Below are positions 29,328 to 37,782 of a DNA stretch of 64,000 bases, piece after piece. Below the pieces are notes generated by a model, which was given only the letters and a program-made list of their open reading frames with translations, had not been told where the DNA came from and made no database searches. Position 1 is the first letter of the stretch, and each line of letters opens with the position of its first letter. This stretch comes from Streptococcus mitis NCTC 12261 (GTDB lineage Bacteria; Bacillota; Bacilli; Lactobacillales; Streptococcaceae), in assembly GCF_000148585.2 (NCBI RefSeq), contig NZ_CP028414.1:1603501-1667500 (forward strand). The letters run 5' to 3'. Made by a program: the position numbers and the translations under genes.

Positions 29328-29804
29328 TTAATCGCGGGTAAATCCAGTTGCACCCGTACGAGCGATATTGCGAATACCGTATGGTCGAATGACTCGCAAT
29401 AGAGCTTCGCTCTTTTCAGCATTTCCTGTCATTTGAATAGTAATCGAGCTTGGCGCTACGTCTACCACCGTTGCACGGAAAGGTTGAATAATTGCTAGAA
29501 TCTCAGCTCGCTTCTCAGCTGGCGCTGACATCTTAACCAAAATCACCTCGCGCTCCAAGTGTGGTTTATCTGTAATATCTCTAATGCGAATCACATCAAT
29601 TTGACGATTAAGCTGTTTGATAATTTGCTCCACCTCATCATGAGAAGCTACATCAATAATAATGGTGATACGCGATACATTCGGATCTTCTGTTGCTCCA
29701 ACAGAGATACTTTCGATATTAACCTGACGACGAGACAGGACACCGGTAAAGCGATTGAGGACTCCTGATCGATTTTGTAGTTTTGCTGTTAACATTCTAC
29801 GCAT
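29328..29804 (-). CDS. ilvN: Acetolactate synthase small subunit
   Basis: A 158-residue regulatory subunit carrying an N-terminal ACT domain (about residues 1-75, MLTAKLQNRSGVLNRFTGVL) that senses valine, and a C-terminal ALS_ss_C domain (about 83-157). The start ATG at 29804 lies 8 bases inside the end of ilvB, so the two are translated together. It activates and confers feedback control on IlvB. Confidence 0.97.
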   Translation of the reverse strand: MRRMLTAKLQNRSGVLNRFTGVLSRRQVNIESISVGATEDPNVSRITIIIDVASHDEVEQIIKQLNRQIDVIRIRDITDKPHLEREVILVKMSAPAEKRAEILAIIQPFRATVVDVAPSSITIQMTGNAEKSEALLRVIRPYGIRNIARTGATGFTRD

Positions 29805-31497
29805 GGAACTTCACCCCCAACATCTCATGATTGCTCTTACCAGCTGGTACCATTGGTAACACCTGTTCCTTACGAGAAATATCTACCTCGATTAGCATCG
29901 GAACATCCTCAGTGATGACTTCAAGATCTTGAGCCAAGGTCTCAGGATTGTCAAATTTATAGTTTTTAATACCGTAAGCTTGTGCCATCAATTGGAAATC
30001 TGGAAGGGTATCAAAGACTGACTCTGATGTTCTACCTTCATAGAAGGATTCCTGCCACTGGCGGACCATTCCAAGTGAGTGGTTGTTCAGCATAACCACC
30101 TTGATTGGCACCTTGTAAATATTCAAAATAGCCAATTCTTGGTTGGTCATTTGGAAACCACCATCCCCAACGAACAAGACTACTTCCTTATCTGGGTTAG
30201 CAATTTTAGCACCGATTGCTGCTGGAATTCCAAATCCCATCGTTCCCAAACCACCTGAAGTCACTAACTGACGTTCATTTTGGTAAGGATAGTACTGAGC
30301 TGTCCACATTTGGTGTTGACCAACGTCTGTTACCACAATGGCATCACCATTCGTCAACTCACCGATGCGTTCAATAACGGCCTGAGGTTGAACCACACGT
30401 TCTTTCTTATCATAAGAACGAACACGGTTCTTGTCTTTAGTAACTTTCTCAATCCATTTCTCAGTATTGTTATGAACTGTCGGTTCTGCTAGCAACATTT
30501 GCAAGGCTTTCTTAGCATCTCCAACTACAGGAATATCCGCACTGATAATCTTGCCAATCTCAGCTGGGTCAATATCAATGTGAGCAACCTTAGCATTCTT
30601 AGCGAAGGTCTTAGGATTCCCCGTCAAGCGATCATCGAAACGACAACCAATACTAATCATAAAGTCCGCTTCCGTCATGGCAATATTAGCTGCGAATGAC
30701 CCGTGCATGCCTCCCATTCCAAGGAAGAGTGGATGACTCGTTGCAATCGTTCCTTGTCCCAAAAGACTGGTTACCACCGGGATTTGATAGCGTTCTGCAA
30801 ATTCATTTAATTCTGCAGCTGCTTCAGCATAACTAATCCCCCCACCAGCTAACAAGACTGGTTTTTTAGCCTTGGACAATTGCTTCAAAATTTTCTTGAT
30901 TTGCATATCATTCGGCTCAAGAGTCGGTTGATAGCTTGGTAGGTTCACTTCTGGTGAATAGATGAAGTCGGTTTCTAAAGCAGATACGTCTTTAGGTAGG
31001 TCAATGACAACTGGCCCTGGTCGACCTGTAGTTGCGATATGGACAGCTTCCGTAATGATTCGAGGGATATCAGCTGTCTCCCGAACTTGGTAATTGTACT
31101 TAGTGATTGGCATGGTAATTCCCACAATGTCTGCCTCCTGGAAGGCATCCTTCCCAATCCCTGCTCGCGCCACCTGACCTGTAAAGACCAAAAGGGGAAC
31201 ACTATCGCTCATGGCATCCGCAATCCCTGTAATAGCATTTGTTGCTCCCGGTCCGCTAGTGACGACGGCAACACCCAACTTTCCAGTTGATTTGGCATAA
31301 CCTTCAGCTTCATGCAAACAACCTTGCTCATGGCGTCCTAGAATGTGGCGAATGCCTTTAAAATTATATATCGCATCATACAAAGGCAAGACTGCACCAC
31401 CAGGATAACCAAAGATGGTATCAATTCCTAAATCACGAAGTGTTTCCAAAACTAGGTCCGACCCCGTCTTAGGAGATTCTAAACTGATTTTCTCCAT
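29797..31497 (-). CDS. ilvB: Acetolactate synthase large subunit
   Basis: The 566-residue ThDP- and FAD-dependent catalytic subunit condenses pyruvate to acetolactate or, with 2-oxobutyrate, to acetohydroxybutyrate. The conserved catalytic Glu is in RHEQGCLHEAEGYAKSTGK (about residues 55-73). A central FAD/TPP_M domain (about 205-340) and a C-terminal ThDP-binding domain with the VGDGGFQMTNQELAI motif (about 448-462) are intact. It is the first gene of an ilvB-ilvN-ilvC(-ilvA) order, with a CodY-like box upstream. Confidence 0.98.
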   Translation of the reverse strand: MEKISLESPKTGSDLVLETLRDLGIDTIFGYPGGAVLPLYDAIYNFKGIRHILGRHEQGCLHEAEGYAKSTGKLGVAVVTSGPGATNAITGIADAMSDSVPLLVFTGQVARAGIGKDAFQEADIVGITMPITKYNYQVRETADIPRIITEAVHIATTGRPGPVVIDLPKDVSALETDFIYSPEVNLPSYQPTLEPNDMQIKKILKQLSKAKKPVLLAGGGISYAEAAAELNEFAERYQIPVVTSLLGQGTIATSHPLFLGMGGMHGSFAANIAMTEADFMISIGCRFDDRLTGNPKTFAKNAKVAHIDIDPAEIGKIISADIPVVGDAKKALQMLLAEPTVHNNTEKWIEKVTKDKNRVRSYDKKERVVQPQAVIERIGELTNGDAIVVTDVGQHQMWTAQYYPYQNERQLVTSGGLGTMGFGIPAAIGAKIANPDKEVVLFVGDGGFQMTNQELAILNIYKVPIKVVMLNNHSLGMVRQWQESFYEGRTSESVFDTLPDFQLMAQAYGIKNYKFDNPETLAQDLEVITEDVPMLIEVDISRKEQVLPMVPAGKSNHEMLGVKFHA

Positions 31498-31575
31498 TGT
31501 TCCCCTTTCTCTTCTCTTAAAAATAACTTGTTACTATCATACCATTTTTTCAAAATTTTTCAAGAGAAAAGAAGA

Positions 31576-31590
31576 AATTTTCTGAATTTT
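31576..31590 (-). promoter_or_regulatory. Candidate CodY box upstream of ilvB
   Basis: AATTTTCTGAATTTT differs from the CodY consensus AATTTTCWGAAAATT at two positions and lies about 80 bases ahead of ilvB. CodY represses branched-chain amino-acid synthesis in related low-GC bacteria when these amino acids and GTP are abundant. Binding here is inferred. Confidence 0.5.
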
Positions 31591-31697
31591 CTATTTTAAC
31601 GTTTATTTATGAATGTTATTTTTGTTTTTATTAAAAAGATACCGATTTCATTTACTAAAAAAGAAAAAAGAACTGATTTCTCAGTTCTTCATTAATC

Positions 31698-33365
31698 TTA
31701 TTCCACACTAAATAGGTATGGGTAAACTGGTTGTTGGCCTTGGTGAATCTCTACCTCAACATCTTCGAATTCTTCTGCGATTTCTTGGGCAATTTCATTG
31801 GCAAGTTCTTCGCTTCCGTCTTCACCGACATAGAAGGTTACGATTTCACTATCTTCATCCAACATATGTTTCAAGGTTTCAGTCAAGGTTTGGTGAATGT
31901 CAGGGTTTGACACGAGGATTTTCCCATCCACCATACCAAGATTATCGTTTTCATGGATTTCTAAACCATCGATTGTTGTATCACGCACAGCTGTTGTGAC
32001 GCTTCCGCTAACGACATCGCTAAGAGCAGCAGTCATACGCTCTTGGTTTTCTTCGATGGACTTGCTTGGGTCAAAGGCGAGAAGACTTGTCAAACCTTGT
32101 GGCAAAGTACGAGCTTCCACCACTACTGCTGGTTGCTCCAAAACTTCTGCTGCAGATTGAGCGGCCATAAAGATATTCTTGTTGTTTGGCAGGAAGATGA
32201 TGTTACGAGCGTTGACCTGTTCAACAGCCTTGATAAAGTCTTCTGTTGAAGGGTTCATAGTTTGACCGCCCTCGATAACATAATCCACACCTTGAGAACG
32301 GAAGATATCTGCGAGACCTTTACCAGCCACCACAGCAATTAAAGCATACTCTTTTTCTTCAGCAGGCTTGCTAACTTGAGCAGCTTCTTTCTCAACCTGT
32401 GCTTCGTGTTGGTTACGCATATTGTCAACTTTCACCTTGACCAAGCTACCATATTTGAGACCCTCTTGCATAACAAGTCCTGGATCTTCTGTATGGACAT
32501 GGACTTTGACAATTTCATCATCATTGACAACAAGGAGAGAGTCTCCAAGCACATTCAAGTAATTACGGAATTCATCGTAGTCAAAATCTTTGGCATAGGT
32601 TGGGCCTTGCTTAAGAGCTACCATGATTTCAGTACAGTAACCAAAGGTGATGTCCTCAGTTGCTACATGACCAGCTACAGACTTGTGGTGCTCTGCATTG
32701 ATCATTTCACTCATGTTAGCCGGAGTCGCTACAAAGTCCTCAGATGCAATATATTCACCAGTAAGGGCTGAAAGGAAACCTTCATAGATAAAGACCAGTC
32801 CTTGACCACCTGAATCCACAACGCCAACTTCTTTCAATACTGGAAGCATGTCTGGTGTTTTAGCTAGAGCTGTTTTAGCACCTTCCAAGGCTGCGCGCAT
32901 GACTTCAACAGCATCATCTGTTTGCTCAGCTTTTTTCTTAGCACCGATAGCAGCCCCACGAGAAACTGTCAAAATCGTTCCTTCAACTGGCTTCATTACT
33001 GCCTTATAGGCAACTTCCACACCTGATTGGAAGGCAAGGGCCAAGTCTTGACCTGTTAACTCGTCTTTATCCTTGATGGCTTGTGAAAATCCACGGAAAA
33101 GCTGAGACGTAATAACTCCTGAGTTCCCACGCGCTCCCATCAAAAGACCTTTGGCAAGAATGCTCGCTACCTCTCCAACTGTAGAAGCTGGCTTGTCTGC
33201 AACTTCTTTAGCACCATTTTCAATGGTCATTCCCATATTTGTCCCGGTATCTCCATCTGGAACGGGGAAGACGTTTAATGAATTGACATATTCAGCTTGC
33301 TTATTCAAGCGAGTTGATGCAGCTTGCACCATTTCTTGAAATAAGCTAGTAGTAATTTTTGACAC
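31698..33365 (-). CDS. fakA: DAK2-domain fatty acid kinase FakA-like protein
   Basis: A 555-residue protein of the DhaL/DAK2-EDD type. The N-terminal kinase domain (about residues 1-200) has the metal-binding NVFPVPDGDTGTNMGMTIEN motif (about 27-46) and ARGNSGVITSQLFRG. The C-terminal DegV-like/DAK1_2 region (about 235-555) includes HVHTEDPGLVMQEGLKYG. With a FakB partner it phosphorylates exogenous fatty acids for phospholipid synthesis; FakB is not in this window. The start codon is GTG with a GGAG SD. It lies 2 bases after the Asp23-like gene, the usual Firmicute arrangement. Confidence 0.92.
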   Translation of the reverse strand: MSKITTSLFQEMVQAASTRLNKQAEYVNSLNVFPVPDGDTGTNMGMTIENGAKEVADKPASTVGEVASILAKGLLMGARGNSGVITSQLFRGFSQAIKDKDELTGQDLALAFQSGVEVAYKAVMKPVEGTILTVSRGAAIGAKKKAEQTDDAVEVMRAALEGAKTALAKTPDMLPVLKEVGVVDSGGQGLVFIYEGFLSALTGEYIASEDFVATPANMSEMINAEHHKSVAGHVATEDITFGYCTEIMVALKQGPTYAKDFDYDEFRNYLNVLGDSLLVVNDDEIVKVHVHTEDPGLVMQEGLKYGSLVKVKVDNMRNQHEAQVEKEAAQVSKPAEEKEYALIAVVAGKGLADIFRSQGVDYVIEGGQTMNPSTEDFIKAVEQVNARNIIFLPNNKNIFMAAQSAAEVLEQPAVVVEARTLPQGLTSLLAFDPSKSIEENQERMTAALSDVVSGSVTTAVRDTTIDGLEIHENDNLGMVDGKILVSNPDIHQTLTETLKHMLDEDSEIVTFYVGEDGSEELANEIAQEIAEEFEDVEVEIHQGQQPVYPYLFSVE

Positions 33366-33367
33366 GG

Positions 33368-33733
33368 TTATTCTCCTACAACTTTGATATTTTGAATGTA
33401 GACATTTACAGTCTGAGCAGTAATTCCAAGTTGGTTTTCCAAACTAAAACGAACACGCTCTTGAATGTTTTTTGACACTTCGCTAATCTTTGTTCCGTAG
33501 CTCAACACGGTATATACATCAACTGCAATACTGCCATCTTCGGCTGCCTTTACGACGACACCTTTGGAATAATTTTCCTTACCTAGAAGGGCTTGGAAAT
33601 TATCTTTGAGGGCATTTTTACTAGCCATACCGACCACACCAAAAATCTCAGTTGCTGCTCCACCTACGACGGTTGCAATCACTTCATCTGTTAGTTCGAT
33701 TTGACCATCTTTTGTATTAATTTTTACAGTCAT
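33368..33733 (-). CDS. Asp23/Gls24 family envelope stress-response protein
   Basis: A 121-residue protein of the Asp23 (DUF322) family. It has the central sequence GGAATEIFGVVGMASKNAL (about residues 24-42) and the C-terminal ISEVSKNIQERVRFSLENQL. Such proteins are membrane-associated or cytosolic scaffold-like factors linked to cell-wall stress and to fatty acid metabolism through FakA linkage. It is transcribed immediately before the FakA-like gene. Confidence 0.92.
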   Translation of the reverse strand: MTVKINTKDGQIELTDEVIATVVGGAATEIFGVVGMASKNALKDNFQALLGKENYSKGVVVKAAEDGSIAVDVYTVLSYGTKISEVSKNIQERVRFSLENQLGITAQTVNVYIQNIKVVGE

Positions 33734-33853
33734 CCTTTTTACCTCAACTAGTTGATACTCTATTTTATCATATTTCAGCCCAAGTGTAAAAGCAGAATAC
33801 TGTATCAGCGGATATTTACTCTATTTTTCAAATGATTTTATATCTACAGTAAA

Positions 33854-33875
33854 AGAAAAAAGACCCTAAGGTCTC
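33854..33875 (-). terminator. Weak terminator after rpmB
   Basis: AGACC and GGTCT form a 5-bp stem with a TTAG loop, followed by six T on the minus strand, shortly after the rpmB stop codon. Confidence 0.5.
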
Positions 33876-33888
33876 CTTACTTTTATTA

Positions 33889-34077
33889 TTAAACGCGTTC
33901 AACTTTACCTGATTTCAAAGCACGAGCTGAAGCCCAAACTTTTTTAGGTTTACCATCGATAAGAACAGTAACTTTTTGAAGGTTTGGTTTTACGGCACGT
34001 TTTGTTTGGTTCATCGCGTGTGAACGGTTGTTTCCTGATACAGTCTTACGACCTGTAAAGTAACATACTTTAGCCAT
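33889..34077 (-). CDS. rpmB: 50S ribosomal protein L28
   Basis: The 62-residue L28 starts with [20 protein letters not shown] and ends [11 protein letters not shown]. It keeps one cysteine (C5), as in C-minus forms lacking the full zinc ribbon. It is preceded by an AGGAGG SD and a promoter at 34137-34165. The gene is monocistronic and in the usual place upstream of the asp23-fakA pair. Confidence 0.97.
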   Translation of the reverse strand: MAKVCYFTGRKTVSGNNRSHAMNQTKRAVKPNLQKVTVLIDGKPKKVWASARALKSGKVERV

Positions 34078-34136
34078 TTGTGTTTTCCTCCTATTAGATC
34101 TAATATAGCGGATGTGCTAGCACCACATACTGTACT

Positions 34137-34165
34137 ATGTTATCACACTTTCTTCATTTTTGCAA
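34137..34165 (-). promoter_or_regulatory. rpmB promoter
   Basis: The -35 TTGCAA (34160-34165) and -10 TAACAT (34137-34142) are 17 bases apart on the minus strand. The leader then carries a short imperfect hairpin (about 34110-34127) of unknown meaning. Confidence 0.5.
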
Positions 34166-34183
34166 GGGAATTGGAAGATTTTT

Positions 34184-34858
34184 TTATTTAACGTAGACAA
34201 TTCCCAACTTCCCAAAGGCCACATCTCCACGGATAATCAAGGTTTTGCTGGTTGGCGCTAGAGGAGTATCTGCCTTGGCTACGCCACAGAAAGTTTCTAC
34301 CTTTAAATCAACTCCCCAATGTTTAGGAACATAGATAACTGCATTCCCAAAACCGACTTCCACTTTCAGAGTTGCGCTATCTCCTAAAATCTCTGCATTG
34401 TCATAATATATCTTGGCATTTCCAAAACCAACTTCTACTTGGTCGTCTACCAATTCTTGATTTTGCTTGTAGAAAGTCCCAGTCCTAAAAGCAACTTCCT
34501 TATCTGTAAGAATGGTCTTTTTACCATCATACCACCATTTTTTCCCATTCCAAGTTCTGTTAGAATGAGTGAGTGCGCTGACACCTATTACGATTAAAAT
34601 ACTTGCCCAGAACAATGACTGATTGGGAATTGGTAAAATGCCATAAAAGTGGTTAGCAATCATTAAGGCTACTAGAACTGTAAAAGAGGCTGAAGTTAAG
34701 TGACGACGCAACAAAGCTCCAACTGATTGATAGGCAAAAAATGCAATACCAAGCAAGGGCCAAATTTGCCCACCGAATGAAGGGATTCCAAAATTTCCTT
34801 GTAATAATATTAAAGCTGCCAATACTAGCAACACAATACCAAATGCTTTCTTTTTCAT
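34184..34858 (-). CDS. LiaF-like membrane protein (partner of LytTR regulator)
   Basis: A 224-residue protein with about four N-terminal membrane segments (residues 5-95) of the LiaI/LiaF-like type and a C-terminal cytosolic domain resembling LiaF/DUF2154. In the latter, a VEVGFGNA motif occurs twice (about residues 141 and 166), followed by GVDLKVETFCGVAKAD. LiaF proteins act as inhibitors of envelope-stress signalling. The gene starts 4 bases after a LytTR regulator gene, so it is likely its membrane-bound modulator, in the manner of the LytTR regulatory systems known from S. mutans (HdrRM, BrsRM). That analogy is inference. Confidence 0.8.
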   Translation of the reverse strand: MKKKAFGIVLLVLAALILLQGNFGIPSFGGQIWPLLGIAFFAYQSVGALLRRHLTSASFTVLVALMIANHFYGILPIPNQSLFWASILIVIGVSALTHSNRTWNGKKWWYDGKKTILTDKEVAFRTGTFYKQNQELVDDQVEVGFGNAKIYYDNAEILGDSATLKVEVGFGNAVIYVPKHWGVDLKVETFCGVAKADTPLAPTSKTLIIRGDVAFGKLGIVYVK

Positions 34859-34862
34859 CTTC

Positions 34863-35309
34863 TTACCTCATGTTTCTTAGATTTTCTTTTAGGAGGGATT
34901 GGTAATGTCGTGAGACATGAACCTCCTTGTGGGTCTGATAAAAGGAAATGGTGCCCGTTCCTGAAAAGGACTTGTCCACCGAGTAAACCTGACGGATATT
35001 TGCAATAGTCGACTTGGATACCCGACTGAAATAACGGGGCAGGATAGACTCCAACTCATAGAGTTTAAGCCGAACCTCGTAGGCATCTTTCTGGGTATGA
35101 GCATAAATTTTGCTACCTTCCGTCTCAAAGAAGAGAATTTCTGATAAGTCCAGATAATATTCACCTGTTCCCTTGTAAAAAATCAACCTAGGAGACTTGG
35201 ATTCTTGCAAGAGGCGCTGTAAATCCGCAATCTCATCTGTCAAAGCCGCTGCCTTGATGACAATTTCAGTTTCCTCTAAATTGCTGTCAATTTCGATTCG
35301 TAACTTCAT
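34863..35309 (-). CDS. LytTR-domain transcriptional regulator
   Basis: A 148-residue regulator with no receiver domain. Residues 1-50 form a small N-terminal region. The LytTR DNA-binding domain covers about 52-146 (YLDLSEILFFETEGSKIYAH; RVSKSTIANIRQVYSVDKSF; EVHVSRHY). It binds DNA as dimers on direct repeats, and such a repeat with a 21-bp period lies in its own promoter. It is coupled to the LiaF-like gene that follows after 4 bases. Confidence 0.93.
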   Translation of the reverse strand: MKLRIEIDSNLEETEIVIKAAALTDEIADLQRLLQESKSPRLIFYKGTGEYYLDLSEILFFETEGSKIYAHTQKDAYEVRLKLYELESILPRYFSRVSKSTIANIRQVYSVDKSFSGTGTISFYQTHKEVHVSRHYQSLLKENLRNMR

Positions 35310-35329
35310 TCCATCTCCTTTCTGACTCT

Positions 35330-35399
35330 ACTATATCAAAGGAAAAATAAGAAAACAAGAGCAAAAAAGCAAGTGGTTACTTTAGATCCGTAAGTGGTT
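35330..35399 (-). promoter_or_regulatory. LytTR operon promoter with 21-bp-spaced direct repeat
   Basis: On the minus strand, AACCACTT occurs at 35392-35399 and 35371-35378, exactly 21 bp apart (two helical turns), the spacing used by ComE/BlpR-type LytTR regulators. Downstream of them are a -35 TTGTTT (35353-35358), a 17-base spacer and an extended -10 TGATATAGT (core 35330-35335). The geometry suggests activation by the encoded regulator. Confidence 0.65.
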
Positions 35400-35422
35400 G
35401 TAAGGCTACCTTAACTTACAGG

Positions 35423-35938
35423 TCAACATAGAAATAAAATCACACCCCACACAAGACCACAAATATAGCCAACCACTACATCCTTGGGATAATGCACTCC
35501 CCCTAAGACTCTTACTAGACCGAGGAAAGCTGACAAGACCAACAAGATAACCCCTACAGATAAACTAGCATGTAAGCAAGCCATGGAGATAATGGTTGCT
35601 GAAAAGACATGACGACTGGGCATTGACTGACCAGGACTATCTCTGTCAAGCAAGGGTTTAATAGTCCATTCCTCATAAGGCCTAGGGGCATTGATTTTCT
35701 TACGAAGAAAGGACAAAATCACAAAACCTGACGCTGGAATAAACAAATAGATCCCGACCTGTTTCCCAAGTCCTTGTTGGAGATAGGTAGTTGCTAACAA
35801 GGTTAGATAAATCATAGGCATAACTACTGTCATGAACCGATTGAAAGTTCTTAACAAGCTCAGAAGAAAGGGCTTATTTCCAATGTTACCGGCAATGTGG
35901 TCATACCATTCTTGATAATTTTTCATATATTTTCTCAT
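35423..35938 (-). CDS. PAP2 family membrane phosphatase (second copy)
   Basis: A protein of about 171 residues with the three PAP2 motifs: RKKINAPRPYEEW (about residues 82-94), MPSRHVFSA (about 109-117) and RVLGGVHYPKDV (about 145-156). It has about four to five hydrophobic segments. I use ATG 35938; GTG 35941 or ATG 35926 are possible because the SD is poor. Likely substrates are isoprenoid or lipid pyrophosphates. It is not closely similar to the PAP2 protein next to ribU. Confidence 0.85.
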   Translation of the reverse strand: MRKYMKNYQEWYDHIAGNIGNKPFLLSLLRTFNRFMTVVMPMIYLTLLATTYLQQGLGKQVGIYLFIPASGFVILSFLRKKINAPRPYEEWTIKPLLDRDSPGQSMPSRHVFSATIISMACLHASLSVGVILLVLSAFLGLVRVLGGVHYPKDVVVGYICGLVWGVILFLC

Positions 35939-35991
35939 CACTTATTCAAATTTTGCTTATAGGGAAGCACTTGTCTTCTAGTATAGTGCAG

Positions 35992-36018
35992 AAAAAGAAG
36001 GCCGTCAAGCCTTCTTTG
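35992..36018 (-). terminator. Intrinsic terminator after the ABC exporter operon
   Basis: AAAGAAGGC and GCCTTCTTT form a 9-bp stem followed by a T run on the minus strand, just after the second exporter gene. Confidence 0.85.
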
Positions 36019-36021
36019 GGT

Positions 36022-37782
36022 TTATTCTTCTGCTTCGTCTTCTGTAAATTGACTGTTGTAGAGGTCAGCGTAGAAACCAGCTTGCGCCATCAGCTCATCA
36101 TGATTTCCTTGCTCGATGATATTACCATTCTTCATAACAAGAATCAAATCAGCATTTCGGATGGTAGACAAGCGGTGAGCGATGACAAAGGAAGTTCTTC
36201 CCTCCATCAAACGATCCATGGCTTTCTGAATCAATTCCTCTGTACGGGTATCAACAGAAGAAGTCGCCTCATCTAGGATTAGGAGCGGTGCATCTTTCAG
36301 CAAAGCACGAGCGATGGTCAAGAGTTGTTTTTGTCCGACAGACAAGGTCACTGTGTCGTCCAAGACGGTATCGTAACCATCTGGTAGAGTCATAATAAAG
36401 TGGTGAATCCCTACAGCCTTGCTAGCTTCAATCACGCGCTCATCACTAATACCTGTTTGGTTATAAATGAGATTGTCTCGGATAGTGCCTTCAAAGAGCC
36501 AAGTATCCTGCAAGACCATTGAAAAGGCATTGTGTACTTCCGAACGCTTCATATCCTTGGTATCCACACCATCGATACGGATACTTCCCTTATCAATCTC
36601 ATAGAACTTCATCAAAAGATTGACAATAGTTGTCTTACCAGCCCCAGTCGGTCCGACAATGGCAACCTTTTGACCTGCATGAGCGGTCGCAGAAAAGTCA
36701 TGAATAATGGTTCGCTCTGGTGTATAACCAAAGGAGACTCGATCAAAGACTACTTGACCTTTCATATCGCTCAATTGTCTTTCTTTATGGGATTCGTCTT
36801 CCATTTCCTCTTCAGCTAGGAATTCGAAGACACGTCCCATGGCTGCACTAGCCTGCTGAAGACTAGTAACCCCTTGGGCAATTTGTGAAAGGGGCTGAGA
36901 AAAGATACGAACGTAGGCCATAAAGGCAACGATAATCCCGATACTGATGTGCCCATTTAAGGCCAAGGCTGCACCAACGATAATCACCAAGGCATAGCTA
37001 AAATTCCCAATAAACATCATAATCGGCATCATAATCCCTGAAATAAATTGAGATTTCCAGATACTATCATACAGACGATTGTTTAATTTCGCAAACTCTT
37101 CTTTCGTGCTCTCGATAGCATTGTAACTGGTCACCACATTATGGCCAGAGTACATTTCCTCCACATAGCCATTGACAGCTGCCAAATCTTGTTGCTGACT
37201 CTTAAAAAAGCCCTGTGATTTGCCCATAAAGACGGACACGAAAACAAAACCAACAAGAGTTGAAACAACCGTCACCAAGGCTAAAATCCAGTTCATCCCA
37301 AACATGGTTACCAAGACTGCCACGACCAGTAAAGTGGATGAAAGAACTGTTCCCAGACTTTGATTGAGGGACTGGGCTGCAGTATCAACATCATTGGTCA
37401 CACGAGACAAGGTATCTCCTTGAGAATGTCCATCAAAATATCCCAATGGTAGGCTATTGATTTTCTCTGCAATAGCTCTTCTCAAACGCTCTGAAAAACG
37501 TTGAATAGCTGTTGTAAACAGAAATGCCTGTAAATAATTTGATAGAAGTCCTATCACATAAATCACGGCCAAAAAACCACCAATAGCTGCAACCGCCACG
37601 ACATCCACACTTGTTTCCAGACCACTAGCAATAATATTAGTCATTTCCTTGATGCGGGTTGGACCATATACAGTAATGATATTGGATACGATTGTTGCTA
37701 GAAAGGCTATCAGAAGGGCAAACTGGAGGCCTGCAAGATAGGGTTTGCTCTGTTTCCAAAGAGACATTTTCTTATTTTCCAT
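36022..37782 (-). CDS. ABC exporter, ATPase-permease fusion (second half of heterodimer)
   Basis: A 586-residue half-transporter. I place the start at ATG 37782 because a GGAGGA SD precedes it; a longer reading frame reaches 37836. Six membrane helices (about residues 15-310) are followed by the ATPase: Walker A VGPTGAGKTTIVNL (about 374-387), signature LSVGQKQLLTIARAL, Walker B LLILDEATSSVDTRTEE and H-loop VIAHRLST. Its first 11 bases overlap the end of the partner gene. The catalytic Glu (DEATSS) is present here, whereas the partner has Asp, typical of heterodimeric multidrug or peptide exporters with one degenerate site. Confidence 0.94.
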   Translation of the reverse strand: MENKKMSLWKQSKPYLAGLQFALLIAFLATIVSNIITVYGPTRIKEMTNIIASGLETSVDVVAVAAIGGFLAVIYVIGLLSNYLQAFLFTTAIQRFSERLRRAIAEKINSLPLGYFDGHSQGDTLSRVTNDVDTAAQSLNQSLGTVLSSTLLVVAVLVTMFGMNWILALVTVVSTLVGFVFVSVFMGKSQGFFKSQQQDLAAVNGYVEEMYSGHNVVTSYNAIESTKEEFAKLNNRLYDSIWKSQFISGIMMPIMMFIGNFSYALVIIVGAALALNGHISIGIIVAFMAYVRIFSQPLSQIAQGVTSLQQASAAMGRVFEFLAEEEMEDESHKERQLSDMKGQVVFDRVSFGYTPERTIIHDFSATAHAGQKVAIVGPTGAGKTTIVNLLMKFYEIDKGSIRIDGVDTKDMKRSEVHNAFSMVLQDTWLFEGTIRDNLIYNQTGISDERVIEASKAVGIHHFIMTLPDGYDTVLDDTVTLSVGQKQLLTIARALLKDAPLLILDEATSSVDTRTEELIQKAMDRLMEGRTSFVIAHRLSTIRNADLILVMKNGNIIEQGNHDELMAQAGFYADLYNSQFTEDEAEE

